Shown here: positions 1-8,318 of the stretch, piece by piece
Layout of the letters: each line of letters starts with the position of its first letter
Position numbering within the stretch: position 1 is the first letter of the stretch
NCBI GenBank assembly: GCA_910585765.1
Contig: CAJUES010000021.1
Location: 1-56,707, forward strand
Direction: 5' to 3'
Length of the DNA: 56,707 nucleotides
Source: an uncultured Lachnospiraceae bacterium
GTDB taxonomy: Bacteria > Bacillota > Clostridia > Lachnospirales > Lachnospiraceae
The notes under the pieces: model-generated
Told to the model about the DNA's origin: nothing
Seen by the model: only the letters and a program-made list of their open reading frames with translations
Database searches by the model: none
Made by a program: the position numbers and the translations under genes

Positions 1-2
1 GA

Positions 3-308
3 TCTAGCGCATCGCCGGATGAGATCGCGCAGGAGATATTGGATAAAATGGCGGATTATCAGAGCGGCAGTTTTGAGAAAATGATGGAGCTGAACCCTTC
101 GTCGGTCAAAATGGCTGACCATGCGGCCGTGAAGGAATCCGACATGGTGGAAGTCTCCGAAAAATGCGGCGTCTTTACCTTGACAGCGGGAAAAAAAGAC
201 CTTGATGAGGCAATTGCCCGGGGTGCCAGATTTGTCTCGGTCAGAGTATCTGCCTCCGAAGCAGGAGGAGAGGACAGCTTTATGAATTTTGCAAATATGG
301 AACGGTAG
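3..308 (+). CDS. C-terminal part of an unknown protein, cut by the window edge
   Basis: The reading frame is open from base 3 and stops at the TAG ending at 308, so the true start lies outside the window; the TTG at 39 has no ribosome binding site and is unlikely to be the start. The visible part is about 101 residues, mildly acidic, with no membrane segment or signal peptide. An amphipathic helical stretch rich in Asp, Glu and Met is followed by an Ala/Arg segment with a beta-like RFVSVRV motif. I do not recognise a family. An inverted-repeat region and a bidirectional terminator follow, so it ends its transcription unit. Confidence 0.6.
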   Translation, partial: SSASPDEIAQEILDKMADYQSGSFEKMMELNPSSVKMADHAAVKESDMVEVSEKCGVFTLTAGKKDLDEAIARGARFVSVRVSASEAGGEDSFMNFANMER

Positions 309-349
309 GAAAACAACCGATGCAACTTGAGGCAGCTGGTTTTCTGCAG

Positions 350-394
350 TTCCTATGGTCAGGTGAGCAGCCTGCGGGATGCCTTGGACAGGAA
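350..394. other. Nested inverted repeat in the intergenic gap
   Basis: TTCCT (350-354) pairs with AGGAA (390-394), with GTC/GAC and AGG/CCT pairs nested inside, giving an interrupted hairpin. Just upstream (about 309-343) a second weaker repeat pairs AACC with GGTT. No known RNA family is recognised. The structure could be the 3' end of the upstream transcript or chance. Confidence 0.25.
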
Positions 395-403
395 TAGAGA
401 ATG

Positions 404-432
404 AAAAAACAGCTCGGATCGAGCTGTTTTTT
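404..432. terminator. Bidirectional rho-independent terminator
   Basis: A perfect 7-bp stem CAGCTCG/CGAGCTG with a GAT loop is flanked by six A on the left and six T on the right. It can therefore terminate the rightward unknown gene and the leftward SGNH hydrolase gene, which ends 13 bp away. Confidence 0.85.
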
Positions 433-444
433 GCTTCACAAGAG

Positions 445-1332
445 TTATTTTGTGATTTCCATAAAGGCGTAATCTTTCAGAACACTGTTCCAGATCCTGT
501 ACGCACGGCTGTTTTCGTGGACGTACTGGTCTGCACTGTATTCCGGCCTGATCGCGTTGTCGGCACCCATCAGGTGTTCTGTGATATTGACAAAACCCCA
601 GCCGTTCTGTGCGCAGAGATCCTGCAGAAGAATATTCGCGGATTGGATATTCGCGTTGTTGAGTCTGCCATTGTTGACATCAGCCATGACGCAGGGGATG
701 GAGATCACGTAGACCTGCAGGCCGGGAGTCTTGGCGGTGATCCTCGTGATGAGTGTCTGGAGATCAGCCACAAACTGTTCCGGAGTACTGGTGGTCAGAT
801 CATTTATGCCGTAGCAGATGAACATTTTAGATACATTGGGAAGCTGTGACACAGAGTCCTCGATGTACTGGACCTGACCGTTGTAGATCGGCATGATGTT
901 GGCGTGGGCAGTGAGTGCGTTTCCGGAAATGGCAGCCTTGGCAGAACAACTCACCCTTGCAAGGAAGTAAGTGGAATCGGAAGCGATCGAGTCGCCGTGG
1001 GTACGGCAGTAATCCCTGAAACCGACAGTGAGCGAGTCGCCCACAAAGACAGAATTTGCAAAGAACGCATTTTCAGATATCATTCCGCTTGACACAATCT
1101 CGTTGAACTCCTGCTCGTCGATGCTGCCGTTTGTAAAACTGTCCACAAGATAGAGATTCAGTCGTGTCGTGAGACTTTCCGAGAGATTTTCGTTCGGCAG
1201 CGCCGCGCCTGTGATCGGCTGTATGACGGAGAATGAAGGCATATATGCCATCTCCTCAGCATATACTGTTGATGGGGTTAGAATCAACATACAGATAAAA
1301 AGTGCGATCACTGAATTGGTGTATTTTTTCAT
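445..1332 (-). CDS. Secreted SGNH/GDSL-type hydrolase
   Basis: A 295-residue exported esterase-like protein. Residues 1-25 form a signal peptide (KK, hydrophobic core, VYA cleavage site). The SGNH blocks are visible: FVGDSLTVG with Ser100 as nucleophile, CYGINDL with Asn177, and a C-terminal DQYVHEN motif giving the Asp268/His272 pair. The family removes acyl groups from lipids, glycans or peptidoglycan; the substrate cannot be read here. Residues 30-90 form an N-terminal extension before the catalytic fold. The gene stands alone, reads away from the chemotaxis block and has its own promoter at 1458-1486. A good ribosome site (GAAAGGAG) precedes the ATG. Confidence 0.85.
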   Translation of the reverse strand: MKKYTNSVIALFICMLILTPSTVYAEEMAYMPSFSVIQPITGAALPNENLSESLTTRLNLYLVDSFTNGSIDEQEFNEIVSSGMISENAFFANSVFVGDSLTVGFRDYCRTHGDSIASDSTYFLARVSCSAKAAISGNALTAHANIMPIYNGQVQYIEDSVSQLPNVSKMFICYGINDLTTSTPEQFVADLQTLITRITAKTPGLQVYVISIPCVMADVNNGRLNNANIQSANILLQDLCAQNGWGFVNITEHLMGADNAIRPEYSADQYVHENSRAYRIWNSVLKDYAFMEITK

Positions 1333-1457
1333 GGCTTGAAAGCTCCTTTCATATATAACATATTACGCTTGATAAGCAGCCCTGATTGATAGTTGCCTGA
1401 TAGTTACCCTTCCTTTTCATCAGTAAGTAAAAACTAAGCCTTGATAATTCTTCCACT

Positions 1458-1486
1458 ATTATAAATGCAGACGGCGATTTATTCAA
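1458..1486 (-). promoter_or_regulatory. Promoter of the SGNH hydrolase gene
   Basis: On the minus strand TTGAAT, a 17-bp spacer and TATAAT face the hydrolase gene about 125 bp upstream of its start. The surrounding gap (1333-1639) is very AT-rich and holds no other gene that I can see. Confidence 0.6.
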
Positions 1487-1639
1487 TACTATTTTTAAAA
1501 AAATATTTCATTTTTATTTGTCTAATGATAAAAATGTAATAAAAAATGTCGAATTATTGCGAAATTATTACACAATAATTACGTATTTATTGAAATAATA
1601 TTATACAGTGCATGTAAGGAGACGGAAAAACAGGGGAAT

Positions 1640-1834
1640 ATGGATCAACAGAAAATTTTTTTTTGCAGAAAATGCGGCACGCTCGATTACGCGCAAGGGA
1701 GATGTCCGAAATGCGGAAATGCCGAGATTGACGGGGCGGACATGGACTTTCTGAGGTTTGGCAGCAGCGCGGTCCGGAGCCCGGCTATGCCGATTTTACT
1801 GTCCAACAGCAGTGTGATAGAAAAAAATGGATAG
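1640..1834 (+). CDS. Small zinc-ribbon protein
   Basis: A 64-residue protein beginning with two CxxC knuckles (CRKC at 9-12 and CPKC at 22-25), the classic rubredoxin-like zinc ribbon. The rest is a short tail without known motif. The start is an ATG behind a purine-rich AGGGGAAT. It has its own AT-rich upstream region and lies 137 bp before cheA, whose promoter sits in between, so it need not belong to that operon. Function unknown; such mini-proteins often bind nucleic acid or a protein partner. Confidence 0.6.
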   Translation: MDQQKIFFCRKCGTLDYAQGRCPKCGNAEIDGADMDFLRFGSSAVRSPAMPILLSNSSVIEKNG

Positions 1835-1863
1835 AACTGATGGAATAAAATTATCAGAAAACG

Positions 1864-1892
1864 TTGACTATTGTACAAAATGGATATAAAAT
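1864..1892 (+). promoter_or_regulatory. Sigma-A promoter of the cheA operon
   Basis: TTGACT, a 17-bp spacer and TAAAAT lie about 80 bp before cheA. A small hairpin (GCATTG/CAATGC, about 1904-1929) falls at the start of the predicted transcript. Confidence 0.7.
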
Positions 1893-1971
1893 TATAAATA
1901 GCTGCATTGTGTCATAGGGAAGCGCAATGCAAAAACGTAAGATTAATGTTTGAAATGGAAGGGGTGCCTAC

Positions 1972-4134
1972 ATGGCTGAGGAATTCAATTTAGACGGAAT
2001 GGTGGACATATATATCTATGAGAATGGCCAGCTTTTGGAAAATCTTGAGGAGATCGTACTGGAGACGAAAGACGATGACGCGTTCGACGAGAACAGTATC
2101 AACGAGATCTTTCGGATCATGCATACGATCAAAGGTTCATCAGGTGTCATGATGTATGACAACATTATGAAAGTGTCCCACAAATTGGAGGACATTTTCT
2201 ACTACCTGCGCGAGAACATTGGTATCGAAGAGCCGCACATGGAGCTCACGGATATCGTGTTCCAGGTTTTGGACTTCATCAATGGCGAGATGGAGAAGAT
2301 CAAGGATGGAAATGATCCGGACGGGGATAATACCCAGCTGATCGATCTGATGGAAAAATTCCTGGTGAAGCTTAAAGGTGTGATCGATTCTTCCGGCGGC
2401 GGAGAAGGTGCCGCGGAGACAAAGACGGAGGCAGCGCCCGCTGCGGCGACGGCTTCGGCGAGTATAGATCTCGGACCGAATCAGTTTTATATCGCGCCGC
2501 AGGCATCAGGGGATGCGAGATGTTTCCGCATAAAGATCACCTATCACGAAGACACGCAGATGAGCAACCTGCGCGCATACTCTGCTACGTATGCCCTGAA
2601 GGAATTTACGGAGGATGTGCACTATTCGCCGGAGGATATCCTGACGGATGAGAATTCGTCGGATCTGATCCTGGCGGAAGGTTTCCGGATGCTTGTCAGG
2701 GGAGATTTCACGGAGGATAAGCTTCATGAGCTCCTCGACACGACCTCCGAGATCAGCAGCATCGATATTCTCGAATGCTCCAACGCGGAGTTTGAGCGGG
2801 GATTTTCAGGCGAACCCGTGCACGAGGAGAGCAGCCCGGCTCCCGCGACAGCTCCGGAGGAACAGAAGAAGGAGGCGGAGGCAGAACCTCAGCCAGGTGA
2901 TTACGTCATCCAGAAGGAAGCCGGCAAGGCGAAGCAGATCACCAAGAAAAAGAAAAAAGAAGTAAAACAGGCGTTTATGAGCGTCAACATCGACAAGATG
3001 AATATGCTGATGGACCTGATGGGCGAGATGGTCATTGCGGAATCGGTCGTGCTGCAGAATCCCGACCTGCAGGTGCCGAATCTCGATCTGACAAACTTCC
3101 AGAAGGCTGCGTCACAGCTGTCAAAGATCACGACCGAGATGCAGGAACTGATCATGTCGATGCGTATGATGCCGCTCACGAACACATTCCAGAAGATGAA
3201 CAGGACTGTGTTTGATATGTCAAGAAAACTCGGGAAAAATATTGAGTTTGAGATGATAGGCGACACGACGGAAGTGGATAAGAACATCATAGAAAATATA
3301 TCAGACCCGTTGATGCACCTTGTCAGAAATTCGGTCGATCACGGTGTTGAGATGCCGGAAGAGAGGGCTGCTGCCGGTAAGACGGAGCCTGCAAAGGTCA
3401 CGCTCGAGGCGAAGAACGAGGGCGGTAAAGTATGGATCTCCGTGAGGGATAACGGAAAAGGACTCAGCAGGAACAAACTCTATAAGAAAGCGTGGGAGAA
3501 TGGCATCCTTCCTGACAACCGCGTGGAGAGCGACTATACAGATAAGGAGATTTTCCAGTTTATCACGTACCCCGGATTTTCGACAAAGGAGAAAGTCACG
3601 GAGTTCTCCGGGCGCGGCGTGGGGATGGACGTCGTAGTAAAGAATATCCAGAAGATCGGCGGAGTGCTTGACATTGATTCGGTCGAGGGTGAAGGCACTA
3701 CAATGACGATGAAGATCCCCCTGACGATGGCGATCATAGACGGAATTGTCATGCGCAACGGCAACATGAAGTTCGTGATGGAGACAGGTGCGATCAAACA
3801 GTTTATCCGCGTGACGGACGACCAGCTGATCCATGAGCCGAACGGTGAGGAGTATGTCATGATCCGGGGCGAGTGCTACCCGATCCTCAGACTGAGCCAG
3901 AAGTATGATCTGGAAGATGCAGTGACCGATGTCGAGGAGGGCGTGATGCTCCTGCTCGAGTATGAAGGAAACACGCTGTGCGTATTGATAGACGAACTGA
4001 TCGGAACGCAGGAGATCGTTGTTAAGCCGATCCCGCCGTATGTGAAGAAAGTGCACGGCATATCAGGCTGTACACAGCTCGGTGACGGCAGTATCGCACT
4101 GATACTTGATGTGAGCGGATTGATGCAGGATTGA
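1972..4134 (+). CDS. cheA: Chemotaxis histidine kinase CheA
   Basis: A 720-residue CheA with all five domains. P1 carries the phospho-accepting histidine in MHTIKGSSG (His51). A P2-like response-regulator docking domain spans about 180-285, after an Ala/Glu linker. A KKKKK-rich linker leads into the P3 dimerisation helices (about 335-400). The P4 ATPase has the N-box HLVRNSVDHG, the G1 box DNGKG and the G2 box GRGVGMDVV. A CheW-like P5 domain (about 580-720) ends the protein. It phosphorylates CheY/CheB-type regulators in response to receptors. It leads a run of signalling genes, but no receptor, cheY, cheB, cheR or flagellar gene is next to it. Confidence 0.95.
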   Translation: MAEEFNLDGMVDIYIYENGQLLENLEEIVLETKDDDAFDENSINEIFRIMHTIKGSSGVMMYDNIMKVSHKLEDIFYYLRENIGIEEPHMELTDIVFQVLDFINGEMEKIKDGNDPDGDNTQLIDLMEKFLVKLKGVIDSSGGGEGAAETKTEAAPAAATASASIDLGPNQFYIAPQASGDARCFRIKITYHEDTQMSNLRAYSATYALKEFTEDVHYSPEDILTDENSSDLILAEGFRMLVRGDFTEDKLHELLDTTSEISSIDILECSNAEFERGFSGEPVHEESSPAPATAPEEQKKEAEAEPQPGDYVIQKEAGKAKQITKKKKKEVKQAFMSVNIDKMNMLMDLMGEMVIAESVVLQNPDLQVPNLDLTNFQKAASQLSKITTEMQELIMSMRMMPLTNTFQKMNRTVFDMSRKLGKNIEFEMIGDTTEVDKNIIENISDPLMHLVRNSVDHGVEMPEERAAAGKTEPAKVTLEAKNEGGKVWISVRDNGKGLSRNKLYKKAWENGILPDNRVESDYTDKEIFQFITYPGFSTKEKVTEFSGRGVGMDVVVKNIQKIGGVLDIDSVEGEGTTMTMKIPLTMAIIDGIVMRNGNMKFVMETGAIKQFIRVTDDQLIHEPNGEEYVMIRGECYPILRLSQKYDLEDAVTDVEEGVMLLLEYEGNTLCVLIDELIGTQEIVVKPIPPYVKKVHGISGCTQLGDGSIALILDVSGLMQD

Positions 4135-4185
4135 GTATAGGGTTCAACAGTACATAGAGACAGTGGGAGGAATGGAGGAGACTAC

Positions 4186-4536
4186 ATGGATGCAGATCGG
4201 AAGAAATTTTTAGAGGAAAAGGGATTTGACGTAGATGGCACGATGAAGCGTTTTCTGAACAATGAGAATCTGTATCTGAAATGCCTGAGAAAATTTCTTG
4301 ATGACGCGAGCTATGACAAACTCAGGGAGGCATACGAGAAAGGAAACTGCAAGGAGGCCTTTGAGGGAGCCCACACGATGAAAGGATTTGTATCGAATCT
4401 CGGGATCAACCAGATGTATCATCAGCTGATACCGATGGTGGAGAAACTCAGGGTTCAGGACATGAGCCTTGACGATGAGATGGAGCATCTGGCGGCGCTG
4501 TACGAGGAAACCTACAAGATCATAGAGGAGCTTTGA
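4186..4536 (+). CDS. Stand-alone Hpt phosphotransfer protein
   Basis: A 116-residue four-helix Hpt protein. The phosphorylatable histidine is His63 in the motif AHTMKGFVSNLG, the usual HxxKG pattern. It has no kinase or receiver domain, so it should shuttle phosphate between receivers rather than start a signal. It lies 51 bp after cheA and before a coiled-coil membrane protein and a two-component pair, and is likely co-transcribed with them. A partner could be the CheV receiver or the OmpR-type regulator nearby; this is inference from position only. The ribosome site GGAGG sits well before the ATG. Confidence 0.85.
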   Translation: MDADRKKFLEEKGFDVDGTMKRFLNNENLYLKCLRKFLDDASYDKLREAYEKGNCKEAFEGAHTMKGFVSNLGINQMYHQLIPMVEKLRVQDMSLDDEMEHLAALYEETYKIIEEL

Positions 4537-4599
4537 TGATTGCCTGTGCCGGCAGGCATCAAAGAGAGGCAGGGAATATCGAAAGGCAGGGAGTACCAG

Positions 4600-5172
4600 A
4601 TGGCAGATAAGGCAGATTGGGTCGTGGATGGGTTTCAGTTTGGAACACAGCAGGATGCGGAACTCGCTCAAAACGAGCAGTTCCGCATAGAGCGGCTTGA
4701 GGAAAAACTGGATTACCAGAATTATGAGATGGTGAGTGCAGTATACAAAAAGGCGCTGCACAACCGCGTGTTCAAGACACCGGTCGGGTATGATTTTCTC
4801 AAGAGGCTCCAGCGGATACTGCAGGACAATCCGCTGCCAGATGAGGAGATCGACAACATACCTGTATACGGAGTGTACAGTATGCGGGAGAGCGCCAATC
4901 AAACGGTGGAGAGGATACAGGCAAGCCGCAAGCCTGTCAAAAAAGAAAAGCCGAAACAGGAATTTTTCAGCAGAAAAACTTCAATACTAATCAATATCGG
5001 ACTGTTGGCGCTGGTGATTGTTATGTTTGCGATAGCAGCCACAGGTTCTGAGCCGACGGTATTAAATTATGAGCGAGTGCTCCAAAACCGATACGCTGAG
5101 TGGGAACAGCAGCTGTCTGACAGGGAACAGGTGATCAGGGAGAAGGAGAGAGAGCTTCTGATCACCGAATAA
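4600..5172 (+). CDS. Single-pass membrane protein with C-terminal coiled coil
   Basis: About 190 residues from the ATG at 4600, which follows a GCAGGGAG ribosome site; the upstream TTG at 4540 lacks one. The first 120 residues are soluble, charged and helical. A Lys-rich stretch (KKEKPK) precedes one membrane segment (INIGLLALVIVMFAIAA). A charged helix of about 35 residues rich in Glu, Arg and Gln follows and looks like a short coiled coil outside the cell. No family recognised. Lying between the Hpt gene and the two-component pair, it may be an accessory of that signalling system. Confidence 0.65.
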   Translation: MADKADWVVDGFQFGTQQDAELAQNEQFRIERLEEKLDYQNYEMVSAVYKKALHNRVFKTPVGYDFLKRLQRILQDNPLPDEEIDNIPVYGVYSMRESANQTVERIQASRKPVKKEKPKQEFFSRKTSILINIGLLALVIVMFAIAATGSEPTVLNYERVLQNRYAEWEQQLSDREQVIREKERELLITE

Positions 5173-5192
5173 GATAAGGATATGGTCTGGGT

Positions 5193-5867
5193 ATGAATAA
5201 GCTTAAAATACTTGTAGTGGATGATGAGAGCAGGATGCGCAAGCTTGTGAAGGATTTCCTTGTGAAGCAGAATTATGAGGTGATGGAGGCGGGCGACGGG
5301 AGCGAAGCGCTTGATATCTTTTTTGAAAATCAGGATATCGCACTGATCATCCTGGATGTGATGATGCCCAGAATGGACGGGTGGCAGGTCTGCAGAGAGG
5401 TGCGGAATTACTCGAAAGTGCCGATCATTATGCTGACAGCCCGCACTGACGAGAGGGACGAACTCCAGGGATTTCAGTTGGGCGTGGATGAGTATATCGC
5501 CAAACCTTTCAGTCCAAAGATACTGGTGGCACGGGTGGAGGCGATCCTGCGCAGGACAAATCAGCTGACGGAGGACGAAGTGCTCTCCTGCGGCGGGATA
5601 TCGATCGACCAGGCGGCCCATGTCGTGACGATCGACGGAAAGACGGTTGATCTGAGCTTCAAGGAATTTGAGCTTTTGACATATTTTATGGAGAACAAGG
5701 GAATCGCGCTGTCGAGGGAGAGAATCCTCAACAGTGTGTGGAATTATGATTATTTTGGTGACGCCAGGACGATCGACACCCATGTGAAGAAACTTCGGAG
5801 CAAACTGGGCGAAAAGGGAGATCTGATCAAAACTGTCTGGGGAATGGGGTATAAACTGGAAGCATGA
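5193..5867 (+). CDS. OmpR-family response regulator
   Basis: A 224-residue regulator. The receiver domain (1-120) has the acidic pair VVDDE, the phospho-acceptor Asp55 in IILDVMMP, and the conserved KPF lysine. The C-terminal winged helix (about 130-224) shows the OmpR/PhoB pattern, including LSFKEFELL and the RTIDTHVKKLRSKLG recognition helix. Its stop overlaps the start of the histidine kinase by 4 bp, so the two are translationally coupled partners. Targets are not evident; the lipoprotein downstream is a reasonable candidate. Confidence 0.93.
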   Translation: MNKLKILVVDDESRMRKLVKDFLVKQNYEVMEAGDGSEALDIFFENQDIALIILDVMMPRMDGWQVCREVRNYSKVPIIMLTARTDERDELQGFQLGVDEYIAKPFSPKILVARVEAILRRTNQLTEDEVLSCGGISIDQAAHVVTIDGKTVDLSFKEFELLTYFMENKGIALSRERILNSVWNYDYFGDARTIDTHVKKLRSKLGEKGDLIKTVWGMGYKLEA

Positions 5868-7378
5868 GGCATTTGAAAAAGGATTTCACCGGACTTTTTG
5901 CCAGACGCTCCATCAAACAGGAAATCGCTCTGGTTTTTATCGCTGTGATGACTGGCACGATCGTACTGTGCTGGATCATCAACAATATTTTTTTGGAAAA
6001 CTTTTATATTCAGAATAAAAAAAACGCTATCAAAGATGCGTATTACAGGATTAACGAGGTGGTGACATACGGCGGCATATCGTCGGATGCCTTCCGCCTT
6101 GAACTGCGAAAGACCTGCGACATGTACAATATCGGCCTGCTGGTCATAGATGCAGCGTCGAACACCCAGATATCAAGCACGAGGGATGTGGATAAGCTGC
6201 AGCGCAGGCTGTACGACAATTTTTTTAGTCCGGGCAACGATATCGCGTATCTTGATGAGGGCAGCAGCTGGTACATGGCAAAGGTCATGGATCAGTCCAC
6301 CTATACAGAGTACCTGGAGATGTGGGGGCTTCTCGACAATGGAAATCTGTTTTTGATACGATCTCCGATCGAGAGCATACGCGACAGCGTGAAATTGTCC
6401 AACCGCTTTTTGGCGTATGTGGGAGTCGGCATCGCTTTTATCAGCGCAGTGCTGATCTGGTTTGTGACGACGAGGATCACAAGGCCGATCATGGAGCTGA
6501 AAAACATTTCTGAGGAGATGATAAAACTCAAGTTCGAGACTAAATACGAGAGCCGCGGGCAGAATGAGATCGACCAGCTCGGAGAGCATATGAATGAGCT
6601 GTCGAGTACGCTGGAGAAGACGATATCGGAGTTAAAGACCGCAAACAATGAATTGATGCGGGATATAGAGAGAAAAGAACAGATCGATGAGATGCGCAAA
6701 GAGTTTTTGTCCAATGTGTCCCATGAACTAAAGACACCGATCGCGCTGATACAGGGATACGCGGAGGGACTCAGGGAGGGTATCAATGACGATGATACCG
6801 AGAACAGGGATTTTTACTGCGATGTGATCATGGATGAGGCTGGAAAAATGAATGCCATGGTGAGGAAGCTGCTCGACTTGAACCAGCTGGAATTTGGCAA
6901 TGATGTGGTGACAATGGAGCGTTTTGACATCACGGCGCTCGTCAAAAATTTTATCGTTTCGGCAGAGATCCTGATCAGCCGGAATGATGTGAATGTGCGG
7001 GTTGACGAGTCGGAACCGATCTATGTGTGGGCAGATGAGTTTAAGACTGAGGAGATCGTGCGCAATTTTTTCAGCAATGCGATGAACCATGTAAATGGGG
7101 ACAAGATCATTGAGGTTAAATATAGATTGATTGAAGAAGAACATGCCAACAGAGTACGGATTAGCGTATTTAATACAGGCGAGCCGATACCGGAGGAGTC
7201 CCTTCCTCATATATGGGAGAAATTTTATAAGGTTGATAAGGCGAGAACGCGTGAATATGGGGGCAGTGGAGTTGGATTATCTATCGTAAAGGCGATCATG
7301 GAGTCCATGAACCAGCATTACGGTGTTATCAATTATACCAATGGTGTCGAGTTCTGGTTTGAACTTGAAACCAAATAA
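5864..7378 (+). CDS. Membrane sensor histidine kinase
   Basis: A 504-residue kinase. Two membrane segments (about 20-44 and 183-203) bracket a sensor domain of about 135 residues outside the cell. A HAMP linker follows, then a coiled coil, the HisKA domain with His287 in SNVSHELKTPI, and a HATPase domain with an N-box (FFSNAMNHV) and GGSGVGLSIVKAI. The ligand cannot be told. It is the cognate partner of the OmpR-type regulator that overlaps its start by 4 bp; the lipoprotein gene follows after 14 bp. Confidence 0.93.
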   Translation: MRHLKKDFTGLFARRSIKQEIALVFIAVMTGTIVLCWIINNIFLENFYIQNKKNAIKDAYYRINEVVTYGGISSDAFRLELRKTCDMYNIGLLVIDAASNTQISSTRDVDKLQRRLYDNFFSPGNDIAYLDEGSSWYMAKVMDQSTYTEYLEMWGLLDNGNLFLIRSPIESIRDSVKLSNRFLAYVGVGIAFISAVLIWFVTTRITRPIMELKNISEEMIKLKFETKYESRGQNEIDQLGEHMNELSSTLEKTISELKTANNELMRDIERKEQIDEMRKEFLSNVSHELKTPIALIQGYAEGLREGINDDDTENRDFYCDVIMDEAGKMNAMVRKLLDLNQLEFGNDVVTMERFDITALVKNFIVSAEILISRNDVNVRVDESEPIYVWADEFKTEEIVRNFFSNAMNHVNGDKIIEVKYRLIEEEHANRVRISVFNTGEPIPEESLPHIWEKFYKVDKARTREYGGSGVGLSIVKAIMESMNQHYGVINYTNGVEFWFELETK

Positions 7379-7392
7379 ACGGAGGTGTCGGT

Positions 7393-8157
7393 TTGAAAAA
7401 GGGGAAAGTTTTAGGGCTTCTGGCGATGTCGGCAGTACTGCTGACCGGCTGCGTGGATTCCATGCCGGAGCTCACGGCGGAGCAGTCGGAGATCATTGCG
7501 GAATATGCAGCTGGACTTCTGCTGAAATATTCCTCCAACTATAATTATAAAATTGCGAGTGAGGAGGAAGTGGCGGCGGCTCTGGCGGCAGCCGAACAGG
7601 AAGTCTCTGAGCCGGAGACAGAGCAGGCGGCAGAGACGGACAGCGGACAGCCGGAGGATGAGACAGGTCAGCAGGAAGCCGTTTCGCCGGAGACAGAGAC
7701 GGCGGAAGCAGAGCCGGAGCAGCAGGTGCAGCTTGCGGCGGATCTTGATTTCGCGGCAGAGCTGGGCATTGATGATCTGATCATCAGGTATCAGTCTTTT
7801 GAAATATGCAGTTCATTTCCTCAGGATAATTCGGGGTTCAGTGTGGACGCCGCCCAGGGCAAAAAGCTTTTGGTGATGCATTTTGATCTGGAGGGACTTC
7901 CCGAGAAGGATGTAGACTGCAACTTGTTTGACTATGATATCAAGATGCGGGTAAATGTCAACGACACAGCCTCTGCAACCGTACTGAGTACACTGCTTCC
8001 GAATGATCTCGCCTCTTATATGGACGTAGTGCATGCCGGTGACATTGCTGATGTGGTGGCGGTCGCAGCGATCGAGGACATGACGGAGGAGGAGATCCAG
8101 ACACTGACCTTGTGGGCATCTTCAGGCGCGCAGACGTGTACGGTGAGGCTGAAATAG
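7393..8157 (+). CDS. Predicted lipoprotein
   Basis: A 254-residue protein starting at TTG behind a strong CGGAGGTG ribosome site. It has a lipoprotein signal (LLTGC, lipidated Cys20), a Glu/Ala/Thr-rich linker (about 55-115) and a C-terminal beta-rich domain (about 120-254) that resembles the DUF4352-type Ig-like folds of Gram-positive lipoproteins; that last point is a guess from pattern. It is the last gene of the two-component operon and may be its target or a modulator of the sensor kinase at the cell surface. Confidence 0.7.
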   Translation: MKKGKVLGLLAMSAVLLTGCVDSMPELTAEQSEIIAEYAAGLLLKYSSNYNYKIASEEEVAAALAAAEQEVSEPETEQAAETDSGQPEDETGQQEAVSPETETAEAEPEQQVQLAADLDFAAELGIDDLIIRYQSFEICSSFPQDNSGFSVDAAQGKKLLVMHFDLEGLPEKDVDCNLFDYDIKMRVNVNDTASATVLSTLLPNDLASYMDVVHAGDIADVVAVAAIEDMTEEEIQTLTLWASSGAQTCTVRLK

Positions 8158-8196
8158 TGGATATGAATAAAAAAATGAAAAAATTACTGAAAATAT

Positions 8197-8226
8197 TTGT
8201 AATTATTCATAGGCATATGTTATAAT
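8197..8226 (+). promoter_or_regulatory. Promoter of cheV
   Basis: TTGTAA, an 18-bp spacer and a perfect TATAAT in an AT-rich gap about 90 bp before cheV, showing that cheV is transcribed separately from the operon before it. Confidence 0.6.
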
Positions 8227-8318
8227 TATTTAAAGATGAACACTCTGCACAGCAGTGGAGATAAGAGATCGAAAATACAAAAGTACATTTTGATCATCTG
8301 GTAGAATGGAGGTTTAAT

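Noticed and set aside
379..849. A 156-codon open frame on the plus strand
   Set aside because: It is antisense to the SGNH hydrolase, whose catalytic residues and signal peptide are clear; the start of this frame also lies in the terminator.
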